Positions 7,461 through 14,105 of a stretch of DNA of 15,459 nucleotides are shown one piece after another (the stretch's first letter is position 1; every line of letters begins with the position of its first letter). The stretch lies in the NCBI GenBank assembly GCA_013694845.1, contig JACDBQ010000550.1:1-15459 (forward strand), given 5' to 3'. The stretch is from Acidobacteriota bacterium (GTDB taxonomy: Bacteria > Acidobacteriota > Vicinamibacteria > Vicinamibacterales > 2-12-FULL-66-21). The position numbers and the translations under genes are program-made. Below the pieces are notes generated by a model that was given only the letters and a program-made list of their open reading frames with translations, was not told the origin of the DNA and searched no databases.

Positions 7461-8530
7461 GATGGGTTGGCGTCGCGATCTCTCTGTCTTGCCTGTTGCC
7501 CGCGCCGCTCGCGGCACAGAGCGTGCCGGTGAATCCGGCTCAAACCCAACCGGTCGCTCCGGGTCCAACCCAACCGGCCGTGCCTGCCCGGACCCGTCCG
7601 GTGACTCCCGCTCAGGCCCGCCCGGCGCCCAAACCACCAGCACCGGCGCCGGTCGTGGTCCGCACCTGGGTCAGTCGAACAGCGGTCTGGCTCGGCGACC
7701 GGGTCACCTACGTCGTGGAGTTGCAGGCGGCACCGGAGATAGAGATTCTCGCCGATGACCTGGATCCCGACCGGCTGACGGTGGAGGGACTCGAGATTCT
7801 GGATGTCGCAACGGAACGGGATGCCAGCGTGCCGGGTCGCGTGACCCATCGGACCCGCTATGGCCTGGTCACGTATCAGGTTGACGCGCCGGCGCTGACG
7901 ATTGCCGCAATTCCGGTGCGCTACTCCCTGCGCCAGCCCGGGCAGCGGCAGGAAGATGCGGTGCCGGCGGGCGAGGTGGTGGTCCCGCCGCTCGTGCTGG
8001 CCCTGCGGAGCACACTGGCGCCCACCGCCGGGGCGATCGCGATTCGCGACGCGCGTCCCGTGATGCCGCTGCCGCGCTGGGTGCGGCTCGCGCAGCCTGT
8101 CGGCATCGGGTTACTGGTCTTGTCGGTCGTCCCGGTCGCGCTCTGGGGCGCGGGCCTCGCGCAGCGTGCTCGCCGGTCGCGAACACGCCGCGCACCACGG
8201 CGATCGATGAAGCAGCGCCGCGCCGATCTCGAAGAGATCAAAATGCTCGAGGTGTCCTCCGAATCAGACCGGCGAAACGCCTACGTGCGACTCGATGCCT
8301 GGATACGCGAACAGATTCACCACGCCACCGGAATCGCGGCTGCGGGACTGACCCCCGCCGAAGTTCCCGCGGCCCTGCCCCGGCCGTTCCGTTCCATCGA
8401 GAACGAGGACCTCAAACGCCTGCTCGGCGAGTGCGAACGGGCGAAATATGCGCCGCAGGCGCCACCGGCAGACGGCTGGCGGTCGGATCTGGAAGCCGCC
8501 GAGCACCTCCTGGACAGCAGAACGCGGTGA
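7457..8530 (+). CDS. BatD/MxaA-like exported membrane protein
   Basis: Protein of 357 residues with one transmembrane pass. A signal peptide (1-20, ending PAPLAAQ) is followed by a proline-rich linker (about 24-65, with repeats such as TQPVAPGPTQPAVPA). Next comes a beta-rich extracytoplasmic domain (about 66-185, beginning VVRTWVSRTAVWLGDRVTYV), a membrane segment (about 214-234), and a basic, helical cytoplasmic tail with RRNAYVRLDAWIREQIHHAT. This resembles MxaA and the N-terminal half of BatD, which are the usual partners of VWA proteins. It starts inside the DUF58 stop (ATGA) behind a good AGGAG and ends overlapping the next gene. MxaA is implicated in metal loading of methanol dehydrogenase. 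Here the sequence identity is low enough that I rely on topology and gene order. Confidence 0.8.
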   Translation: MRWVGVAISLSCLLPAPLAAQSVPVNPAQTQPVAPGPTQPAVPARTRPVTPAQARPAPKPPAPAPVVVRTWVSRTAVWLGDRVTYVVELQAAPEIEILADDLDPDRLTVEGLEILDVATERDASVPGRVTHRTRYGLVTYQVDAPALTIAAIPVRYSLRQPGQRQEDAVPAGEVVVPPLVLALRSTLAPTAGAIAIRDARPVMPLPRWVRLAQPVGIGLLVLSVVPVALWGAGLAQRARRSRTRRAPRRSMKQRRADLEEIKMLEVSSESDRRNAYVRLDAWIREQIHHATGIAAAGLTPAEVPAALPRPFRSIENEDLKRLLGECERAKYAPQAPPADGWRSDLEAAEHLLDSRTR

Positions 8531-9534
8531 ACACCATCATTCTGCAGCGTCCGGAATACCTCTGGGCCCTGCCGGTGGCGCTCGCGATCATCGTTGGCTG
8601 GCGGCTGCTGCGTCGACGTTCGTTTGCCGCCTTTCCCCTGGAGCGCCTGTTGCGGTCCCGACTATACCGGGCCTCCCGTCTTCGCCACGGCCCCACGGTG
8701 CTCGCGGTTGCGGCCCTCCCTTTTATCGCGCTCGCCGTGACCGACCCGATTCTTCCGTATTCCGAGGGGGAAATCAAAGCCCGTGGCCTCGACATCGTCC
8801 TCGTGCTCGATCTGTCGTCGAGCATGGAAGAAGTGATGAACGATCAGCCGTCCGCGCCGAGGACGATGCCGTACACGCAGGGCCGGCCGCGCGGCGAGAC
8901 CCGACTCGAGACGACGAAGAAGGCGCTGCTTTCCTTTATCGCCCTCCGCCGGGACGATCGCATCGGACTGGTGGTTTTTTCAGACAATGCCTACGTCGTC
9001 AGCCCGCTGACCTTCGACCACGGGTACCTGCGGCAGTACGTCGGCATGATTGACAACCAGATCCTCCGCGGTGAAGGCATGACCGCGATCGGCGATGGCA
9101 TCGCGATGGGAACCGCCTTGCTGCATCGGCAGTCATCGACCCGGCTGTCGGGCAACAAGGTGATGATCGTCTTCACCGACGGCGAGCACAACTTCGGCGC
9201 GGACCCGGTCCAGACGCTCGCGGCCGCCGACGGCGCTGGCATTCGCGTCCACATGGTGGGCGTGGACCTTCCGGAACACGTCAAGGCCGGTCCCGAGGTG
9301 CAGCGGCTGGTCCAGGCGATCCGGTTCCACGGCGGCCGGTACTTCGACGCGGATACCGCCGGTCAGCTGCGACGCGCATCGCTGGCGATCGACTCGCTGG
9401 AAAAGGGCCAGCTGGTGCACACCCGATCCATTCGCAACCAGCCCGTCTACCAGTATCTCGCGGTGCCGGCCCTCGTTCTGCTGACGACGGGACTCGTGTT
9501 GCGCGCTGTGCCGTACTTCATCGACGTCACTTGA
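8527..9534 (+). CDS. VWA-domain membrane protein, BatB/MxaC-like
   Basis: Second VWA membrane protein of the operon, 335 residues. Two N-terminal membrane segments (about 11-25 and 56-72) precede a VWA domain whose metal site is complete: DLSSS (Asp95, Ser97, Ser99), Thr of GMTAIGDGIAMG and Asp of FTDGEHNFG. A C-terminal membrane segment (LAVPALVLLTTGLVLRAV) ends it. The start is a GTG at 8527 overlapping the previous stop as GTGA; no good Shine-Dalgarno is seen, so translation probably depends on coupling. Between strand 1 and the next helix it carries an insert (NDQPSAPRTMPYTQGRPRG) not seen in the first VWA protein. Its last 8 bases overlap the end of the opposite gene. It fits MxaC by position after the MxaA-like gene. 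Confidence 0.9.
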   Translation: MNTIILQRPEYLWALPVALAIIVGWRLLRRRSFAAFPLERLLRSRLYRASRLRHGPTVLAVAALPFIALAVTDPILPYSEGEIKARGLDIVLVLDLSSSMEEVMNDQPSAPRTMPYTQGRPRGETRLETTKKALLSFIALRRDDRIGLVVFSDNAYVVSPLTFDHGYLRQYVGMIDNQILRGEGMTAIGDGIAMGTALLHRQSSTRLSGNKVMIVFTDGEHNFGADPVQTLAAADGAGIRVHMVGVDLPEHVKAGPEVQRLVQAIRFHGGRYFDADTAGQLRRASLAIDSLEKGQLVHTRSIRNQPVYQYLAVPALVLLTTGLVLRAVPYFIDVT

Positions 9535-11821
9535 CCCGCGGGACCGGGCCGCCAGTTTCCAGGTCCGACCTGCCGCCCGCCCGCTCCTTGGTCAGCTGGT
9601 CCATGAAGGCGCGCTCGCTTTTCTGAATGTAGGCTGGTAGTCCGTCGGGGTCGATGAAGGGATTCGGTGATGCCTTCTCGTCGAGGCGCCGCTTTTTCTC
9701 CACGAGACCGTAGTGATCGGCGTGAAAGGCGAAGAACACGTCGGACGGGAGGTTCTTCAGCACGGCAAAGGACCGCGTGTAGTCGTCGGCGATGCCCGGG
9801 TACTTCGTGTTGCCGACGAGCGCCACGTCGCGGTTGAGGCCCATGCTGCCGACGAACACCACGTTGTGTTTGCGCCCCCCCTCGTCGATCGCCATCGTCC
9901 ACGTGGTGTTGCCTCTGGTGTGACCAGGAGTGAGGTGGGCCACCAGCGTAACGTTGCCAAGCCGGATCGTCTCGCCGTCACGGATCGTCCCGTCAGCCAC
10001 CAGCGGTTTCCAGAGCTGCCGCCCATCGCTGCGGAAATCGCTGCGACCGCCATCCGCAATCACGGGCTTGTCAGCTTCCGACGTGAGAACTCTCGCGCCG
10101 GTCCATTCCTTGAACTGGGCGTGACCTCCGACGTGATCCGCGTGCGCATGGGTGTTCAGGATGACCTTGATGTCGGTCAGCCGAAAGCCGAGCCGTTCGA
10201 TGCTCGCGCGTACCCACGACTCGGTCTGCGGGTAGCCGCTGTCGATCAGGATGTGTCCGTCCGGCGTGGTGACGAGAAACGACCCGGCGTTCGAGGAACC
10301 CACGTAGTGGATGTTGCCGATCACCCGGAAGGGAGCGAACGGCTCGCGCGGTGACCCGCCGGCCGGCACCTGCGCGGGTGCCTGCGTCGACGGCGCCTTG
10401 AAGAACCCGCCGGTGATCGCCTGGTGCCAGAGAAACGCCCCGACGGGCGCAATGCCCATCGGCAACCCTGATTCCGGCGAGCTGTAGCCGTGGGTCCCGG
10501 CATCCACCTGCACGATCCGCACTTTGGGGGCAGGCTTCATGGAGGCATAGAACGGGAGATACACCTGCCGGTAGCCCTGCTCGGTGTGATCCCGGCTGTT
10601 CTTCGCGATCAGTGAGAGCACCGGCGGGACCGGTTTGACGCCTGAACCCGACAGCTCCCGTCGATATCCCAGATACCTGGTCACCAGGGCGCTGGCCTCT
10701 GCCGGGGGAAGGTTCAGTCGCTTCGCGGTCGCCTGGGCGGCCGCGGTCAGCCCGGCGGGACTGTCGAAATGGATGATGTTCTCGGCCTTGAACTGGGCGG
10801 TGGTGGTGCTCCGCGACCAGCTCTCGAGAATCTCCTCCATCAGCATGGGCAGCCGCTCCAGCGCCTTCACGCCCTCCTCCTGAATCGCTTCGTAGCCCGC
10901 GTACCGTGCGGTGTCGCGCCAGGTCCGGATCCTCAAACAGTTGAAGCCGATCTCCCAGGGTTCTTCGAGGTCCTGAAATTTGCGGAGCAGCTCGCCGTAC
11001 ATCGCACCGAAGGGAGAGCTCTCCATCCCGATGATGCCGGCGAGGTTTGGCACGCGTTGACTGAAGATCATCGTGAACGGGCCGCCGGTCGAATGGCCGT
11101 GCGCGTAGATCGAAAACTCTGGTGCAGGAAGGTGGCGCCGCAGCAGCTCCTTGCCCCCCTCTTCGAAGGCGACAGGCCACCCTGCCATACGGTCGTAGAA
11201 CTCCGTGCCTTCCTGGGCGCAGGCAAGGATGAGCGTTCCCCATCGGCGGCGCCGTGCTTCTTCACGGTCTTCCACGACCTTGTACTGATCCGGGGTAATC
11301 GCCTTTTCGCGGTGCCAGACGGGTGTTCGGACCGTCTTGTCCCGATTGATCGTGTCGCCTGGCCAGTCCCTGGTTTGGCTCAGCAGGTTGAGTCGACCGG
11401 GATAGGACATGTTGACGATCTTGTAGCCGAACTTGGCGGTCAGAAAGCGGGCGAACTTGTCCATCGACCGGTGATCCCCCGACCCACCGTGCAGCAGGAA
11501 GAGGCCGATCTTGTTGCCGTCCGCTCCTCTGGGAATCCGGGAAGCATCCTCCGGCTCGTAGACCATCGCGCCAATGTCCCAGTCCATTTCGAGCGCACGG
11601 ACCCGAATGATTTCTTCCCGGGCGCGAAAGGGAATGTCGGGATAGTTCAGCACCTTCGTCGAGACGGCGACGAGTTCCGGACGTGACATCTGCACCCAGG
11701 CGCCGCCTCGATCAGGGCCGCCCTGGCGATCGCCGCGGGTCTTTGCCGCCGAAGAATTACCGCCACCCACGGCGAGCGCCGCGAGAAGACCGGACGCCAC
11801 CATCCATTTTCGGTGCATCAT
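9527..11821 (-). CDS. Exported alpha/beta hydrolase - subclass-B3-type metallo-beta-lactamase fusion
   Basis: A 764-residue two-enzyme fusion behind one signal peptide (ASGLLAALAVGGGNSSAA). The N-terminal half (about 45-470) is an alpha/beta hydrolase: oxyanion-type LLHGGSGDH at 109-117, nucleophile elbow GHSTG with Ser244, and a candidate catalytic His444 in DAGTHGYSSPE. An Ala/Pro-rich linker (478-497) leads to a metallo-beta-lactamase fold (about 498-764) of the B3 kind: HAHADH (His558, His560, Asp562, His563), His634 in TPGHTRGN and His700 in FFAFHADHYG, so both zinc sites look complete. B3-type relatives hydrolyse beta-lactams or other lactones/esters; the substrate here is unknown. It is last in a minus-strand operon, 21 bases after the second binding-protein gene. 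ATG codons at 11821 and 11818 are both possible. The frame is continuous, with no sign that the fusion is an error. Confidence 0.9.
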   Translation of the reverse strand: MMHRKWMVASGLLAALAVGGGNSSAAKTRGDRQGGPDRGGAWVQMSRPELVAVSTKVLNYPDIPFRAREEIIRVRALEMDWDIGAMVYEPEDASRIPRGADGNKIGLFLLHGGSGDHRSMDKFARFLTAKFGYKIVNMSYPGRLNLLSQTRDWPGDTINRDKTVRTPVWHREKAITPDQYKVVEDREEARRRRWGTLILACAQEGTEFYDRMAGWPVAFEEGGKELLRRHLPAPEFSIYAHGHSTGGPFTMIFSQRVPNLAGIIGMESSPFGAMYGELLRKFQDLEEPWEIGFNCLRIRTWRDTARYAGYEAIQEEGVKALERLPMLMEEILESWSRSTTTAQFKAENIIHFDSPAGLTAAAQATAKRLNLPPAEASALVTRYLGYRRELSGSGVKPVPPVLSLIAKNSRDHTEQGYRQVYLPFYASMKPAPKVRIVQVDAGTHGYSSPESGLPMGIAPVGAFLWHQAITGGFFKAPSTQAPAQVPAGGSPREPFAPFRVIGNIHYVGSSNAGSFLVTTPDGHILIDSGYPQTESWVRASIERLGFRLTDIKVILNTHAHADHVGGHAQFKEWTGARVLTSEADKPVIADGGRSDFRSDGRQLWKPLVADGTIRDGETIRLGNVTLVAHLTPGHTRGNTTWTMAIDEGGRKHNVVFVGSMGLNRDVALVGNTKYPGIADDYTRSFAVLKNLPSDVFFAFHADHYGLVEKKRRLDEKASPNPFIDPDGLPAYIQKSERAFMDQLTKERAGGRSDLETGGPVPRVK

Positions 11822-11842
11822 TCCACCCGCCAGGAGTAAGGG

Positions 11843-12880
11843 CTATTTTTTCCCGGGGATTGCCCCGTAGAGTTTGTCAAGAAAACCCCTGCCGTCCAGC
11901 ACTTTCATGTAGCTGGAGTCGTAGAAGTCTTCAGGCTTGAACCGGCGCATCGCCGCCGAGTCGTACAGCTGCATCGCTTTCTTGATGCCTTCGATCGCTG
12001 GATACGGCTTCCGCTCCATCTCGGCCGAGCCGTTGTAAATGATCTGCTTCACTTCGGAATCCGTGAAGCCGTACCATTTCTCGATCGCCTTGAAGGCCAC
12101 GGCCTTGTCCGTTTTCATCATCGCAATCGCTTCGGTCACCGCTTTGAGGAAACTGATCACCGTCTCGCGGTTCTTCGCGGCCCAGGCTCTCGAAGCGGTG
12201 ACCCCGGAGCAGGCGATCGGCGCGTTCCACGATCGGAGGTTGACCAGCGACTTGTAGCCCTCGGCCCGGGCCATCGCAAAGGGCACCTCGTAGGCGATCA
12301 GCGCGTCGGTCCACCCGTTCTTCAGCGGGAAAACGCTGTAGTCCCCTCCCAGCAGCACGATGTCCCGCTCCGGATCCCACTTCATCTTCTCGGCGATCAG
12401 GAGCGCGAGGTAGTGCGAACAGGCGCCGATCCCTGAATACGAGATGCGCTTGCCCTTCAGATCTTCCAGCGACTCGATTCCCTTGCGCGCGACGATGTCC
12501 CAGTGCACGATGTGATCGGTCGTCGCCAGGATGATGTCGTCCGATGGCTTGACCCGGTTGGCGCGGCCCACGATCATTGGGGCGCCGCCCCCCACCCGGA
12601 TGTCGGCATCGATGTCACGGCGATGCTTCTCCCGGCCCTTGATCTGGTGCACGTCGGCGGCGTTGGCGCCGAAGGGCACCATGTCGACAGCCAGCCCGTA
12701 TTTCGCGAACAGGCCTTCATCGAGCGCGATCAGAAACGGGATCTTGTTGATGGAAACGTCCCCCATTTCCACCTTCACGGGTATCCCCGTCTGCGCCGCG
12801 GCCGGCGAGGCCATGATGACGCCGGCCAGGAGCACCATCCCGACCCTCAGACGCCGGCTATCCTTCAATGTGATGTTCAT
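11843..12880 (-). CDS. Periplasmic NMT1/SsuA-like substrate-binding protein (second paralogue)
   Basis: ABC-type periplasmic binding protein of 345 residues, NMT1/THI5-SsuA-like superfamily. A signal peptide (VLLAGVIMASPAAAQ) is followed by MGDVSINKIPFLIALDEGLF, the usual first strand and helix of this fold, then VGGGAPMIVGRAN, ILATTDHIVHW, LKGKRISYSGIGA and RSWNAPIACSGVTASRAW. It is plainly paralogous to the gene just upstream (shared ILATTDHIV, WNAPIACSGV and EDFYD blocks). Its ATG lies 6 bases after that gene's stop, with AGGA overlapping the stop codon, so the two are co-translated. No lipobox is visible. No permease or ATPase gene accompanies it. The ligand is not inferable, since the family ranges over sulfonates, pyrimidines, nitrate and aromatic acids. 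Confidence 0.9.
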   Translation of the reverse strand: MNITLKDSRRLRVGMVLLAGVIMASPAAAQTGIPVKVEMGDVSINKIPFLIALDEGLFAKYGLAVDMVPFGANAADVHQIKGREKHRRDIDADIRVGGGAPMIVGRANRVKPSDDIILATTDHIVHWDIVARKGIESLEDLKGKRISYSGIGACSHYLALLIAEKMKWDPERDIVLLGGDYSVFPLKNGWTDALIAYEVPFAMARAEGYKSLVNLRSWNAPIACSGVTASRAWAAKNRETVISFLKAVTEAIAMMKTDKAVAFKAIEKWYGFTDSEVKQIIYNGSAEMERKPYPAIEGIKKAMQLYDSAAMRRFKPEDFYDSSYMKVLDGRGFLDKLYGAIPGKK

Positions 12881-12886
12881 GACGTC

Positions 12887-13960
12887 CTACTTCTTGTAGA
12901 GCGCGTCGATGAACCCGCTCTTCGCGATCTCGCGCATGAGCGTATCGTCATAGAAGTCCTCCGCCTTGTGGAGACGCATCTCGTGATAGTTGAACAGCTC
13001 CATTACCTTCTTGATGCCGTCGACGGCGGGATACGGCTTCGCCGGCATTTCCTTCGCCCCTTCCCACATCAACTGTTGCCGCTGCCGGTCCGTGACGCCG
13101 TACCACTTCGCGATCGCGCGATTCACAACCGCCTGATCCTTCTTCATCAGAGCGATGGACTCGACCAGCGCCATCAGGAATCGCTTCGCCCGGTCACGAT
13201 TATTCCCCTGTGACAACCACGAGCGCGTCGCACTTACCCCCGAGCACGCGATCGGTGCGTTCCACTCACGCAGGTCGACCAGCGGCTTGAGCCCGACCTC
13301 GCGGGCATACGCAAACGGTGTTTCGTCCAGCACGACGGCATCGACCACCCCGTCCTGGAGCCACTTGACCCCGAGCGATCCATACAGGATCGACAGATCC
13401 TGCTCAGGGTTCCACCCCATCTTCTGCGCGATCAGGCGACCGATGAAGCCGCTGCAGCTGCCGTAACCAGAGACGCCGAGCCGCTTGCCCTTCAACTGCT
13501 CGAGCTTCGTGATCTCAGGCTTGGCGAAGACGTGCCAGCGGACGATGTGATCGGTCGTGGCCAATATCACGCGGTCGCGCTCGCGAACGTTGGTCGTCCG
13601 AGCCACGATGGTGGGTGAGCCTCCGCCGGTGCTGATGTCCGCCTCTCCTTCATCCGGGCGGACATACTGCGCCGGCACATTCACGCCACTGGCGCGCACG
13701 GTTTGGGCCGCGCCTGCCGTGATGTAGAGATCGGCATCGAGACCATGCTTCGCGAAGATTCCTTCTTCCTTCGCCACGATGTACGGAACCTTGTTGATCG
13801 AGACATCGGTCAAGCGGACGACCACTCGTTCGGCGCCGGCTTGCCCGGCCGGCGTCTGGGCCTGGCCGAGCCACGGCACGGCGGCGCCGACCACGGCGCA
13901 GAGCACGACGCGACCGATGCGGACGCGGTGGCGGTGGTGATTCTGGATGCGCGAGTGCAT
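12887..13960 (-). CDS. Periplasmic NMT1/SsuA-like substrate-binding protein (first paralogue)
   Basis: ABC-type periplasmic binding protein of 357 residues. The start at 13960 is chosen for its strong GAGGGAG ribosome binding site and because it gives a His/Arg-rich n-region followed by a hydrophobic signal (VVLCAVVGAAVPWLGQAQ). The open frame extends upstream to 14245, but there it overlaps the amidohydrolase and reads as shadow sequence. The mature domain has LTDVSINKVPYIVAKEEGIF, STGGGSPTIVART, ILATTDHIVRWHVFAKPE, LKGKRLGVSGYGSCSGF and REWNAPIACSGVSATRSW. It differs from its paralogue in the segment before the SxGGGxP motif, which is where ligand specificity may diverge. It lies 145 bases downstream of the amidohydrolase. 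The ligand is unknown. Confidence 0.9.
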   Translation of the reverse strand: MHSRIQNHHRHRVRIGRVVLCAVVGAAVPWLGQAQTPAGQAGAERVVVRLTDVSINKVPYIVAKEEGIFAKHGLDADLYITAGAAQTVRASGVNVPAQYVRPDEGEADISTGGGSPTIVARTTNVRERDRVILATTDHIVRWHVFAKPEITKLEQLKGKRLGVSGYGSCSGFIGRLIAQKMGWNPEQDLSILYGSLGVKWLQDGVVDAVVLDETPFAYAREVGLKPLVDLREWNAPIACSGVSATRSWLSQGNNRDRAKRFLMALVESIALMKKDQAVVNRAIAKWYGVTDRQRQQLMWEGAKEMPAKPYPAVDGIKKVMELFNYHEMRLHKAEDFYDDTLMREIAKSGFIDALYKK

Positions 13961-13965
13961 GGAAG

Positions 13966-13973
13966 TCTCCCTC
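13966..13973 (-). promoter_or_regulatory. Ribosome binding site of the first substrate-binding protein
   Basis: GAGGGAGA on the minus strand, with GGGAG ending 6 bases before the ATG at 13960. It decides this start over in-frame codons further upstream. Confidence 0.75.
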
Positions 13974-14082
13974 GAAGGAATGAGCCAGTTTTGGAAGCTG
14001 AGGAGACCGACTGTCAGCGCGGCGGACCGGTTGGGCGCAGATTTCCGCCCGCGTCCCGATCCGCCACGACTCTTTTCTGGTT

Positions 14083-14100
14083 GACCTCGGGTGTGAGGTC
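14083..14100 (-). other. Small stem-loop after the amidohydrolase stop
   Basis: GACCTC and GAGGTC pair around a 6-base loop, starting 5 bases beyond the TAA of the amidohydrolase. No T-run follows on the minus strand, so it is a poor intrinsic terminator. It might stabilise the upstream mRNA or partly separate expression of the amidohydrolase from the binding proteins. The rest of the 13961-14105 gap holds no convincing promoter. Confidence 0.3.
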
Positions 14101-14105
14101 GGCGC

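Noticed and set aside
10769..11686. Plus-strand open frame (305 codons)
   Set aside because: Shadow of the alpha/beta hydrolase half of the fusion; low-complexity charged sequence.
12503..13213. Plus-strand open frame (236 codons)
   Set aside because: Lies opposite both substrate-binding protein genes and has no family resemblance.
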